Assembly: GCA_947095535.1 (NCBI GenBank)
Contig: OX352773.1
Location: 269,754,515 to 269,818,514 of the forward strand
DNA: 64,000 nucleotides
Origin: Poecilobothrus nobilitatus
Lineage: Eukaryota; Arthropoda; Insecta; Diptera; Dolichopodidae
Direction: 5' to 3'
Notes under the pieces: model-generated
Told to the model about the DNA's origin: nothing
The model's database searches: none
Seen by the model: only the letters and a program-made list of their open reading frames with translations
Shown here: one piece after another, positions 48,268-60,508 of the stretch
How positions within the stretch are numbered: position 1 is the stretch's first letter
Layout of the letters: every line of letters begins with the position of its first letter
Made by a program: the position numbers and the translations under genes

Positions 48268-50164
48268 ATGAAAAATTTCTATTATGTTACAAAAGACAAT
48301 CATAAAAAATTAAAAAATAAAATAATAAATATTGAAAAATATTTTCATAATATTATAATATATAAAAATAATAAAATTTTTATTATTACAAATTCCTTTT
48401 TAATTTTTCAATTAAATTTTTCAATTACTCAAAATGTTGTAAATTTAGTAAACATTGTGTCATCATTAATTAAAATTATTGAAATTTTAATAAAAATAAA
48501 ATTTTGTGTAATATTCTTAATTAAAATAACAATATTAAGGATAACAATTAAACAAAGAAAAACAAAAACAACAACAACAACAATATCAATGAATTTTTTT
48601 AATAAAACATTATTATTCAATAGAAGAAAAAGAGAAAATTATAATCAATCAAACAATGAAAAATTTAACAATGATAATAATGATAACAATAATAATTCAA
48701 AAATTGATTGTTCCTTAACAAAATTTTATGAAAATGCTACATCAGTCAATTTTACAACATCATCAACATTACCATCACAAACATTTTTACCATCAATATC
48801 AATATCACCATCATCATCGCTAACATCACCAACATCTGAATCATCAATATCATCAATTACAACCTCAATACAATCTTCAAGTAAAGTTTTTTTATCATCA
48901 TCTTCACCACCAAAAATATCATCAATAACAGGAATTGAAATCATAACAGATTCAACAACAATAAAAACAACAACAACAAAATTAATATCACCCTCAATAG
49001 GAACAACAATAAATTCAACCGCATCTATACGAGACCCAAATATTTCAATAGAAAATAAAAATTTCAATTGTGAAAATCATATAAAAAAAAATGAAAATTT
49101 TGATGAAAATAATATATCCAAATTTTCATCTTCTCTTGAATATTTTAAAGGTGGTAGTATTGATATTGAAGAACAAAAATCACCTATACAAATTCAAGAT
49201 CAAGAATTTGAACAACAACAACAACAACAAGAAGAAAAATTAGAACATGAACAAATTGATATTGAAAATGTAATAAAAACAAAAGAATTAGATGATATTA
49301 TTATACCAGATACAGATAGAAAACTTGATTCTGATGAAAATGAAGAATTAATTGCTAATGATGAAGAAATTGTATCACCAATTAATCAGCAACGTGAAAA
49401 AGAATTAGAAGAAGATGAATTACAACAAAAATTACAATTACAAAATTCAATACATACAATAATATTAGATAATACATATAATGATGATTTTAATGAAGAA
49501 GAATCAGATGATATAACGGTATTTGATATGACAACAACAAATATGGAAAATTATTTAAATACAATTAATATAAATAAAACAAATAGTATTATACAAAATT
49601 TAAATAAAAATAATAATAGTAATAGTAGTAGTAATAATTTATATGATTCAACAACATTTTTACCATCATATTTAAATACAACATCATCATCTTCATCATC
49701 ATTAATATCATCATCATCACCATCATTATCATCAGGAATTGGATTAGAAACAATATCATCATCATTACAAACATCAAATGATTTATTTGAAATAACATTA
49801 AATACATCATTAAGTATAAATTTTACAACAATAAATAATTTAACATCACAATCAATTGGTACAACATCAACATCAATATCAACAATAACTGGAACAGGAA
49901 CAACAACAGGAACAACAACTACATCAATTAATGATTTTAATATATTTTTAACAGAACAATTTAGTTGGAAAAATTTATGCCTTTTAACAATATTTTTTAC
50001 ATTAATTGTTATTACCATTATTGGTAATACATTAGTTATATTAGCTGTTATTACAACCAGACGTTTACGTACTGTCACAAATTGTTTTGTGATGAGTCTT
50101 GCCGTTGCTGATTTATTAGTTGGAATATTTGTAATGCCACCAGCTGTTGCTGTACATATATTAG
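48268..50164 (+). CDS. First coding exon of a biogenic amine GPCR, tyramine/octopamine receptor type (partial, N-terminus to TM2)
   Basis: An open frame of 633 codons runs from an ATG at 48268 to a splice donor at 50165. Residues about 570-595 form TM1 with the class A motif GN (Asn587, position 1.50). Residues 596-605 ([10 protein letters not shown]) are the first cytoplasmic loop. Residues 606-630 form TM2 with SLAVAD (Asp615, position 2.50, the sodium-site aspartate) followed by [12 protein letters not shown]. This loop and TM2 read like insect tyramine or alpha2-like octopamine receptors; which subtype cannot be decided without TM3-TM7. The ~565-residue extracellular N-terminus is unusually long: Ser/Thr-rich near 160-250 and 440-560, acidic and Gln-rich (QQQQQQ) near 290-420, with several N-glycosylation sequons (NTS, NFT, NLT) just before TM1. 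Codons are almost all A/T-ending. The frame runs on for four codons into the intron before a stop. The start is uncertain: residues 1-107 look like translated AT-rich 5' leader, and Met108 (48589), preceded by a CAA-rich run, is an equally good start. Known: such receptors couple amines to G proteins at the plasma membrane. Confidence 0.87.
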
Positions 50165-50170
50165 GTAAAT
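50165..50170 (+). other. Splice donor closing the receptor exon (phase 1)
   Basis: The sequence TTAG|GTAAAT places a good GT donor directly after the first base of a Gly codon that follows HIL. In the related receptors I know this position is Gly-x-Trp, so a phase-1 break (G|GN) fits the family. The reading frame past this point gives KYYY and then TAA, which fits no receptor, supporting the donor. Confidence 0.75.
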
Positions 50171-51170
50171 ATTATTATTAATACAAATATTATTCTATTA
50201 TAATATTATATACATTGATATTATTTTTATTATTACTATTATTTTTATTATTAACACCAGTACTTATTTAAAGTATATTACAGTTATTATTTTTTATTTA
50301 ATTACATAACATTAAATATGTAAATAAAGCAGAATTTCTTTTGTTATAAAGATTAGAAAAAAGAAAAAAAAATGTACGCACTATAAAAATCATTGAAAGG
50401 GATAATATAATAAAAATAGCATTTTGTTTTGTCCTTGATGGTAGTTGACAGCAATATAGACCAGTACTATGGTATATAAGTAATGGAATTTTTATTTTTT
50501 CAAACAAAAAGAAAAAAACTCATTAAATTAACAAAAAGTAACTGTAGTTGTTTTTTTTTTTCTCTCTGTTGTCTGTTAATTTAACAACATAATATGATGA
50601 CGGTATTTAAAATGACATGAAAATAGAAAAGAGGAAAAAAATTCTTTTCTATTTTTATTTCAAAACATTTTTTTTATATATTATATGTATATCTATGTAT
50701 ATATATTAAATGTGTATATTTTGTATATACAATGAGAAATACATGTTAGTCTTCATTCATATAAGCTATCCAATGTTTAGTGTTTTTTTTAACTTGAACA
50801 GTTAGTATAGGAAAACTAAAAATTCTATGTCTAAGCAAAGTTTTTTGTTGTCCTGTTTTTTTCAATTTGTTCTTTTAATTTTTAAACCTCCTAAGGACCT
50901 CTTTGAGTTTTGTTTTTCTTTAGATTTTTTTTTTTATTAAGATTCTTATCTGTAAAAAATGGATAGCAATGCTTTCAGTTTTTTTTTCGTGTGTCACAAA
51001 TAAAAATAGGGTGTATAATGTAAGAAGACAAATGTAAAAATAATTCAAATATTCGATATTTTATAATTTGTTATTCTAAATTTTAATTTTCTTAACTATA
51101 AAATGAATATAGTGAAGTATAGTAGATTTTTTTATTAAAGAATTCAAAGATCCATTTCTTCGAAAATAGC

Positions 51171-51285
51171 TTTTTTTTCGTGAAGAAATTTGGGAATCAT
51201 GGAAAGACACTATAGAGGAGTGAAACGAGTACGAGTCCTCTATGATTGTGTGGGACTTTAAACACCATGTCCTTTTTTGAATAGC
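51171..51285 (-). mobile_element. LINE family A, 3' UTR end, copy 4
   Basis: On the - strand the segment reads ATGGTGTTTAAAGTCCCACA, GAGGACTCGTACTCG, CTATAGTGTCTTTCCATGAT and then poly(A) (T-run at 51171-51178 on the + strand). This is the same 3' end as the 41-kb copy, including the tail position, so it independently confirms where the element ends. Confidence 0.75.
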
Positions 51286-52817
51286 CAATAGTATGTACCA
51301 GATTTATTACTCATGTATTGCATGACTCATGTCAACTTGTTATTAAATTTTAAATCAAGAAACATCTTTTGAAAAGACTTAAAATAAAATAATAATTTTT
51401 TTATAGAATTTTTTCGAATTCATGACAAAAATCTTGAAAAACTAAATATATACATATATTGTATATATATATCATATATTTATTGAAAATTCAAAAACTA
51501 ACTTTAAATTTGGATAAAAAAAAGTCTAATGGAAGGAAAAAAAACTACATCCTATAATTTACTGCCACAGTTTTACTTCCGTCATTTATGACGGTTTATA
51601 AGGCTAAAGTTATTAAATATGAGTTACATATAACAAAATACGTAAGGTATAATGTTATATAAAGACATTAAATTTTGATATTCAAACATTATTTTTAATT
51701 TAAAATAAAATTATTCTTTTCAAAGTACTTATATTTGTTTTATTACAATTCCTAGACCACTTACTTATTATCGAATAAGCAACCGTACAAATAAAATGTA
51801 TTATTAAGAAAACTTTCGATCAGAATATTATTGGCAGAATATTTTATGCCTAACCTAAATTAAATACTAGATCTGCCTTTCATTTGGCCATTTAGTACAT
51901 TTTAATACATAATATTGCATCACCTTGTTCTGAAACAACAAAATAAATATTTATAAAATATCACAAGCAAACAAAAAATGTGAGAACAAAAGAAGGCATA
52001 AAACAAAAAAAAAAAAAACAAAGCCTTTTTTAGTATCTGGCCCTTCTTTTATTTTTAACATTTTTTTTGTTTTTATTATTCGTTTCGGAAAATCTTTAAA
52101 ACAAATTTAAGCTCTAACTTTGACGGTTTGTTTTTATGCTTGTAAAGAAAGAGAAAGATCCCTCTTTGGGTCATGATTTATTTATAAAATTTGAAATACA
52201 TATAAAAAGGAATGCTGATTAAGTTCAGACATTTTTTTTTCTTCATATTTAAATTTACTTTTCGTATTCAAGGATCAAAATAAAGAACAATTTATTATTT
52301 AATTTCTTTTATTTTTTGACTTTTTTAATTTTGTTTTTTCTTTTTGACATTAAATTAAATAAAAAAAATTATAATCCTTAACCAATTTACAAATAAATAA
52401 AAAAAAAGGAAGAGTTTAACAGGAATATATGAGTAGTAAATGTGTTAAAATTGCATAATGTATTCGAAAAATCAAAGTAAGTTTACTTTAGTGTGAGTTA
52501 CATAAGTTTTATTGTGCATATTTGATACAGGAATCAAAAGTAATTCCTAACTAAAATTAATTTTTTACAAATACCTCGATTGAATCTAAATTTAATTATA
52601 CAGGCGTTTCTTATTGGTATGATTTTAAAAAAAGTTTTAAATTAAATATTATTGAGAATTTTCTTAAACACTATTTCAAATACAAGAAGAAATTTATTTA
52701 TAAAAGTAAAATTTAAGCCAATTCATAGGTAAGGTATCTTTCCTCAACCTCAAGATATGTTATGGGTATTGATGGTATTGTTTATGAAATTATTTTTCTC
52801 TTTCGATGAAATAAATG

Positions 52818-52874
52818 TACGTGTTACTTTAAAATATACGTGAAATATACGTGCGACACGTATTTTTATACGTG
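52818..52874. promoter_or_regulatory. Cluster of five TACGTG motifs (bHLH-PAS type sites)
   Basis: TACGTG occurs at 52818, 52837, 52848 and 52869 on the + strand and as CACGTA at 52857-52862, five sites in 57 bp; two are exactly 11 bp apart. In flies TACGTG is the core bound by bHLH-PAS dimers with Tango (Single-minded, Trachealess), used in midline and tracheal enhancers, and ACGTG is also the hypoxia-response core. The cluster lies in the presumed receptor intron, 2.65 kb past the donor. Motif presence is seen; enhancer function is inference. Confidence 0.4.
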
Positions 52875-53399
52875 GTAAACCAAAATTTAAATCAACACTG
52901 ATGCAAAACCATTATTCATTATTCGCTTAGTAAAGAGATCGCACAATCAAGAATCAATTGCTCAATAAACACCTACTAAAAACTTTTTTTTTTTTTAGGT
53001 TGTATCCAACTAAAACTAAACAAATTTTTTATACATATAAAGATGTTATATTAATTTAAAAAAATGTTTTTTTTAACATGAACATTTATAATTAGTAAAA
53101 TTTTTTTTTGGGAAAATTAACTATGACCTCAGTTTTATAAAAATTGTTTGTTTTATTTTGTTGTTATTTTAGGTTATAATATTAAAGTGCCAAAAATATG
53201 TGAATCATTTATCTTGGAAAAAAACAACACATTAAACACATTATTAGTCATTTCCCGAAAGTTTGTAGGTAAATTATGTTAAAATTCAAAAGGTCGCAAG
53301 GTTAATAAACTGTAAATAACCTCGATTAATAATATTAATTTTAATACTGTTATTAGTAAAAATATTAAAGGCTAAGTGTTTAACTGTAGTTAAGTTAAA

Positions 53400-53510
53400 A
53401 CTTATTTATTTATTTTAATATTGCAAATCACATAAGACATAAAGCATTATTACTACCATTGACTACTAAGGTATATGTTGAATAAATATACTAATATTTG
53501 TAACGCCAGA
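53400..53510 (-). repeat. SINE-2 3'-end fragment, diverged
   Basis: TTATTTATTTATTTTAATATT, CAAATCACATAAGACATAAAG and CCATTGACTACTAAGG are aligned in order with the 54-kb copy. The head is missing. Confidence 0.55.
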
Positions 53511-54244
53511 ATGAACTATCGTCAAAAACAAAAATAAATTATATTTATATTTTTTATATTTTATTGCTAAAATCAAAAACAGATAATTAATTTTTTTATA
53601 TCGTTAGTTTAGCGTCATTCTATTCTGGCGTTAATTCGTTTAATTTTGAGATTAGTTAATTTATTTTTAATTTAAAGTTATTTAATTTGGGCAATGGTAA
53701 TTTGAATCGTTTTTTAGATTATATTCGATTGGATTCTAATTCAAAAGTTACTAAATTCTGGGTTGGGAAATTTTGAGTGAGAAAACCTGAGTAAACTCTG
53801 TCTGTCTAAATTTAAAATTTCTGTACAGTTATAAGAATGAAAACTACCATATGTACTGCCCATAAACCCACAATTCATAAACCCTTGATAAACAAATTAT
53901 TGAAACGAGATCTTAATAAAATTCCACTTTTATTAATCTCCATTTGGACAATTCATTTTTTACTAAATACCCTTTTTCTTTTTTCCAAATTCCAATTTTT
54001 TTCATATTTTCAGAAAGTTAAATATAAAACCTGGGTTTCTATAATTTGCTTGCTGTGTATTTTAATGTAATATATATTATCCAGAAGTTAACAAGATTTT
54101 ATAAAAAGAAGAAAGGAGATTTCGTAATAGACGCATTGAAATTTTGGTTTTGTAACTCACTATAAAATTCCTCATAACTATTTTTGTAGTCGTCGTCGTC
54201 ATCGTTCTCCTCCCTTGAACCAATTCTTAAAATTAACAATTAAA

Positions 54245-54530
54245 ATTTATTTATTGATTTATATTAATATTACAAACCACATAGGATATTGCTATATTAT
54301 AAAACCATTGGCTACTAAGGCCATTATAGGTCGAATACTATTATTAAATTAAACACTAATATTATTTATTTAGTTTAAATTATATATTTTATATTTACAC
54401 TATATTTGGAAGCAAGGGGGGTATGTTTTCAATTAATAAAACTTGCTATCTATGCAGGATTTGAACCCGCACTCTTTCGGTTAATATGCCACGTGTTTGA
54501 CCACTAGGCCACCGAGGCCACCAACAATTA
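54245..54530 (-). repeat. tRNA-derived SINE, family SINE-2, fullest copy
   Basis: On the - strand: GGTGGCCTCGGTGGCCTAGT (A box), GCGGGTTCAAATCCTGCAT (B box), a stem region, GGGTATGTT-matching spacer in inverse, a body with GGCCTTAGTAGCCAATGG, and the 3' tail with TAAATAAA. About 285 bp. The head resembles a tRNA with a conserved B box. Lies in the presumed receptor intron, antisense to the gene. Confidence 0.75.
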
Positions 54531-57244
54531 AAATTTGAAACTTTTTTAAAATGTTGAAAATATAAAAAATTGCATACTTTTAGGTATTTTAATATTTAAT
54601 TTTTTTTATTCTAACCATTTTCTTTTCAATATGAATTGCGTTTATGTATAAATAACTAACTTATATTTAGGTTGATTGTATATAATACTTCTGTTTAAAA
54701 TTTTAAGTATGTTTAATCCATTTTTGTCAATAGATGTCATTTTATGCAATTCTGATTTTCTTTTTATTTATTTTTTTTTATGTACCATACAATACATATT
54801 GTACAGTTTTTTTGTAAATGAAACTTGTGCAATTGCAATAAAAAAAATAAATGCACAAAAGAAACAGAAGATTTATGTTATACATTTATTTTAACATTTT
54901 CTTTTTTAAATACAATAGTCATTAGCATTACAATGAACTTTGGGACTTCTCAACATAACATTTCTTTATATTTTTATTTTCCTATTCTAAAACAGAAAAA
55001 CTTGACTTTGTTATTTTGTTTAATTTGTTTCTGTTTTTTTTTCTTTCCTTTAATTTTCTTTATATTATTTATATAGACGTACATACATTTAAATATAAAA
55101 TATAAAACATTAATTTTTTGGAAGGAGAATAAATAAAATAAAATATTATTTGACTTTTAAGCATGTGTATGTGTGGGTCTTTAATATGTATGGTATGTTA
55201 TGGACTATGGTATAGTCTTTTGAGATTTCTAAAAGCATCACATCATTTATTATTTTCCAATTTCTGCAATTCAATAAATACATACGTATATATATATATA
55301 ATGAAATTGAAAAATAAGATAAAAATTAAAAAGAATCTTGAAGTCTTTCGAAATTGAATTTTCTAAAATTCAGTTTACATATTATTATTGAAAGAGAAAA
55401 TATTCAGTTTTTTTTTTCTTATTGAAATGAAAAACTTTCTGTTTTACAAGTTTCACATTTCGTTACGTTTCGTTTAACTTTTAAAAATTTTTTATATATA
55501 TTAGTACACCAACAAAAAAAAAAAACTTTTATAAAACTCATGATTTTCACATAAAATATGTTTTCTTATTTATTTATATTCCATTAGCTCTTCACCTCAT
55601 GACTTCTCCATCGTTACTTCAAAAATTTTTAAAGACTTCTCAAATTATTTATTAAATTCATTTCCAAATAAAATGAAAAATTAGGAAAATAATATTTTTT
55701 TGATTTTGTTAGAAAATTATTCATTTCTTAGAGAAACACTTATTATGCCTTTCCAAAAAGATAAAAAAAAACAGGCAAAAAAATCAAAATAAATTCAAAC
55801 AATTTACCTAGCAACTTATGCAAAATATTTATAAATACTTTAAGGTTACCAGATTTGTTGGAAATTAAGGAAGAATATTTGAAAGTATTTTTGAAACTAA
55901 TGATATCCACATGAAGTTTTGCTGACACAGAATCGTCATGACGAGGAAAAGTAGGAATACAATTTGTGTTGTACATAATGTGTATGAACATAAGTAAACG
56001 CTCTAATATCTATCTTGAAGCTGTTATATAAAACAAAGACGAAGAGTAAGAGGAACAAGGAGAAGATTAAAATTAACTTAAATGAAACATAAGCATAAAA
56101 TTTTAAAAAATTTTGAATTTTTGTTATTGTAATTTCTTTTAAAAACTTTAACGGGCAATAGAATTATTCTACGAATTTGATAACCCATGTATCAGAACCG
56201 TTACAATTTATAAGCATTTGTGGATAGCATTATTTTAATTGTTTTCGTGAACAACATTCACTTGTTTCATGCAAATATTAAAATGTTTTTTTAAATTCAG
56301 AACTTTCCTCGTTTTGACTTTTTGTTGATTGCCAAATATATGTTTGCAAAAAAAAACACTTATTATTTGCAAAGTTTTTTTAGCATTGCCTAATTTCATT
56401 TTTTCGTACTCTAAATGTAAATTCAATTAAATATACTTTAAATTTTTAGGACAATTTTTTTTTAAATCTGTTATATATATATTTCATAACTATAATGACA
56501 GTAATAATAAAAACTCGAAAATTGTATAATTTAGCAACAAGTGCCTTTTCAAATTTACTTTTTCATCTCTATATATAAATTTTTTTAACAGGCTGGCTAC
56601 CTTTCTATATGACTTATAAAGTTCTGTAGCTTCCCTTTTTTCAAAACCAAAGAAAATATAACTTTTTAAGGTAAATCAAATAAAAATATATGATAGATAC
56701 TACAATTAATTGAGGTCACCATATCTACCACAAAAAGAAAAAAAAAATGTTTGGAAACTAAAAAAAAACACAAATATCCAATAACTTTTGTGTAACATTT
56801 AATTTTCAAAAAATTAAAAGTCTCATATTTTGGCGTGTAGGTATATAATATGTAAGTAAGTTGTAAGTATATTTATTGTATTATATATGTATAACAGAAA
56901 AAGAAAAAAATATACAACAATAAAATAAAACAAGAAAAAGAAAAAAAAGACATTTCTAGAAATTTTAGGAGAATGTCAAACTTTTTAAAAGCTATTAATT
57001 TCTTATGATAAATATGACACAAAGTAAAATGGAATAATAATTACAGTTAGAGTAGTAAAAGCAACTCAAAATAAAATTAGAATATTTTTAATTTTTATTT
57101 TTTACAAACTAATTTTTAAGTATGGGTGTGTTATATTTGTTATAAAAATCTAGAAGTGCTTCCTGATCCTGTTATATTTTTACTTAATGAATTTCAATAT
57201 AAGTTTTTTACTTGCATGAACATAGTTCAATAAATTTGCCATTA

Positions 57245-57720
57245 TGTTTGTCGCGTTTTAAAGGAACTGAGCTAGATATAGAATCAAGTGTATAAATCGA
57301 TTTAAAACAGAAAAATTAGTTGATCTATGCATCTATCTATGGAATAATGGCTAAAATAAAGGAATTAGTATTCTGAAATTTTTACCACGTCACTTTTGTA
57401 AAATTGTTAATTTCACTATTTAAATTCAGTAAGTTCGACCGATGGGTTCGAGTTGCTGCCAAACAACTTCTTCTTTACTATTATTAAAATAACACAGTTT
57501 CTATTGAAACTAGGTATATCTGAAATTTTCTAAAAAATTATAGCAAGTTTCATTGCAATAAATTTTGTTGCTCTATCCCAATAAGTACAGGTAACTTGCA
57601 TTCCTTGTAACTTAATCAAGTCAGACATCTGAAATCTTGTTAAAGATGATCATGTTTTATGGCAATAACTTCTGTAAAATGTGTTTGGTTCGGTGCAATA
57701 GGTTCTAGTAGCTTTCATAT
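57245..57720 (+). repeat. Repeat family C, copy 2
   Basis: In-order matches to 11955-12400 (AAAGGAACTGAGCTAGATATAG, TTTTGTAAAATTGTTAATTTC, GGGTTCGAGTTGCTGCC, AATAACTTCTGTAAAATGTG, TTTGGTTCGGTGCAATAGG). No frame is open across it. It lies in the same orientation as copy 1. Confidence 0.6.
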
Positions 57721-58629
57721 AATTCCAAAATTTACGTAAATATATCTTGGTACTTAATTAATTAAAACATCTGAAATTTTGTAAAAGATACTATGTTCAT
57801 ACAAATATCATAGAGTTGACAGTTTGACAGAACACAGCCTACTCTAAATTCTTCTTCGTATTTTTTTATATAAAATGAATTTTTTTTTAAATTACTAACT
57901 TTTTAATCCGTTAATATATAAATTGACCACACATACAAATAAAATTTTATTAATTAAATAAATTGTTATTAAAAAATTAAAACATAAAATTTGCAAAGCG
58001 TATAGGGATAAGATTTTTTCAGAAATAAAAATAAAAAATAAAAATAAAAAAATAAAGAAAAAAATAAAATAATAAAATTTAACTTTTTTAAATAAATTTG
58101 CAGAGCTAAAGAGTCTTTTGTCCCCTTTATAATATATACAACTTTTAGTTTTAAAGTTAATAGATATGAAAATAAACATTATCAAACATTACCACCAGTT
58201 TTTCCACATGCTGCCCCTATTCCAATGCAAAATTACATTACCTTAGCGTGATCAGAATAGCATAACAAATGGACAACGTATTTCAATTCACAGAATTCAT
58301 TTAACTTAGTCCAGTAAATTGTTACTATTCACCAATCGACGAATTCAATTTCCTATAATACCAGCTTTCGACATTACCATTGCCAATACCATTCAAGGCA
58401 AATCATTGATAAAGTAGTTATTCCAGTATTCAGTTATGGTCAATTTTATGCGTAACAGCCAGTGGAGTTCATATATTTGGCAGTTTTTGTTTCCACGTTT
58501 CAAAGTATCATGGAGTCAAAGACATTTAATTAATAATCAACCCGTATTTATGAAAAATTTGTTGCGCTAGATTTTATTTTACGCACTTAGTATAATGACA
58601 AACAAATTGATTTTTAGTGTATTTATAAA

Positions 58630-58910
58630 CTACTAGTATTCGCCCGCCCGCCGAAATTCGAGGTGTTTTAATTAGCAATTACAATACAATATATACAGTA
58701 TAGTTTCTTTATGATTTTATTTAAAATGTAAAAATACAATTTTCAATAATTAAAGCCTTTATGAATTTAAAATTTCTTTGTAAATGATATTTTTTGTAAA
58801 AACACGATTATTATTATCTTTTAGAAGTTGAACTGAATCGAACTTGCAAAATCAAAAAGCCACTATTAATAACCCCACACTCTACCGCTGTACTAAACAC
58901 TAAACCGAAA
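58630..58910. repeat. Possible retroelement end with a GC-rich terminus
   Basis: TACTAGTATTCGCCCGCCCG at 58632-58651 is a striking GC island in AT-rich DNA; similar TACTAG..CCCGCC ends occur on repeats in many insect genomes. What follows to the tandem duplication has no open frame. Family is not identified. Confidence 0.25.
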
Positions 58911-58920
58911 TTTTAATCTT

Positions 58921-59695
58921 TATATTCAGTTATATTGTGAAATTCCTACTCCTACCATACAACCAATATTTTAAAATTTTTAATCGAAAAGAAAAATAAA
59001 ACAAAAATTTAACGGAATCAAAGAGCGTCTTTTTTGAAAATGTATAATATAGGTATAGATTATACATACTATATGATACATATATATATACTTTACATGG
59101 GATTTTTATAAAAATGGAAAATTATTAATGAAAATCAGAAAATTTTGGAAAAATATTAATTTTGTAAGATGGCTATACTGAATATTTATCATTTAAAAAG
59201 AAAAAAATGAAAGTTGGTTGGTAAATCATTGAGTAAAAGGGTTTTAAATGTCTGTCATTTACAGATTAAATATTATGTAAGAATTTATTTGAAGTTTTGA
59301 CGTTTATATTCAATTTGTATTGTGAAATTTCTATTTCCCACCATGCAAACTATATTTTAAAATTTTTTTTATGTTTTTAGAAAAAAAACAAAAAGCAAAA
59401 ACAACAAAACAAAATTTAAAATTCAACGGAATAAAAGAGCGTCGTTTTTGAATATGTATATTATAGGTATAGATTATACATATTATATGATACATATGTA
59501 TATACTTTACATGGGTTTTTTATAAAAATGGAAAATTATTAATGAAAATCAGAAAATTTTGGAAAAATATTAATTTTGTAAGATGGCTATACTGAATATT
59601 TATCATTTAAAAAGAAAAAAATGAAAGTTGGTTGGTAAATCATTGAGTAAAATGGTTTTAAATGTCTGTCATTTACAGATTAAATATTATGATGT
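58921..59695. repeat. Recent tandem duplication, unit about 385-414 bp
   Basis: Two units share TATATTCA..TATTGTGAAAT, AACGGAAT.AAAGAGCGTC, AGGTATAGATTATACATA (59051 and 59465) and then more than 200 bp almost identical through GTCTGTCATTTACAGATTAA. The left part is more diverged and differs by about 30 bp of A-rich sequence. Non-coding. Confidence 0.85.
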
Positions 59696-60332
59696 AATTT
59701 AAAAACTATGTAAAATAAATAATAATTTAAAACAATTAATAATAATAATGCAAAATACAAAACACATAAAATATTATAGGCAAATAGAAAACTGATTTTT
59801 TCAGAAATTTTATTATTATAAATATGTGTAAAGAATTACGTAATAAAAAAAATCTAGCATTCATTTTAGTGTTTTTGAGCCTTTATTATTTCAGTATTCC
59901 TAAATCCTGATGGTTCGAAATTAGAATGGTTATTCATAAATATTATTGTTACTGGGGAAGGTGGTTCAGTGAGCAAAAACTCCACACTACCTAGATGTAT
60001 AGATTTTCTTTGTGTCTGTTGAAAATTCCACCTCCCGTGGAAAGCAAAACTCAATCAGTTCAAATGTCGAACAATTGGTGACATTTGCTCGAATTTTGGG
60101 CGCTTTTTATTTATAAATTTATAGTAAAATAAATGTGGTTGTAATTTTTAAAAGCTTTTTCATTTGTTTATTTTCCTTTCTCTAGCATTAAGACATAATA
60201 TGTAAAGAAAACAAACTTTGCACACATTTATGCCAAAAATAATTTGTCAGAATCAGAACACAAAGTTGTGAAATTAAAAGAATATCCTGATTGTTAAAGA
60301 TTAAATTAATATACAATTCATATATAGCGATA

Positions 60333-60508
60333 TGGGGCCTCGTGTCCTAGTGGGTAAGAACGTATAAAATACGCTATAAACAACGAGGGAATGTGGGTTC
60401 GAATCCCACACACATCGTAAGAGTTATTTCCCCTTACGACATTTACAGAAAGGCTGTGTAATTTCCTGTTCACGTTTATGTGGCAGAGAAATGCATTAAA
60501 AAAAATAT
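60333..60508 (+). repeat. tRNA-derived SINE, family SINE-1, near-complete copy
   Basis: Head GGGGCCTCGTGTCCTAGTGG and TAAGAACGTATAAAATACG, B box GGGTTCGAATCCCAC, stem TCGTAAG ... CTTACGA, GGCTGTGTAATTTCCTGTTC, TTATGTGGCAGAGAAATGCA, A-run and a (TA)n tract. The ACAGCCAC segment is shortened relative to 12419-12612. Confidence 0.8.

Noticed and set aside
49551..50078. 175-codon frame on the - strand opposite the receptor exon, and three shorter ones at 48429-49067 and 49589-49810
   Set aside because: They are antisense shadows of the A/C-rich Ser/Thr/Asn codon runs of the receptor N-terminus (poly Val/Asp/Met peptides) and carry no motif.
55163..55357. Frame beginning with Cys/Met-rich peptide, considered as a receptor exon
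   Set aside because: No receptor motif, no good splice borders and AT-driven composition.
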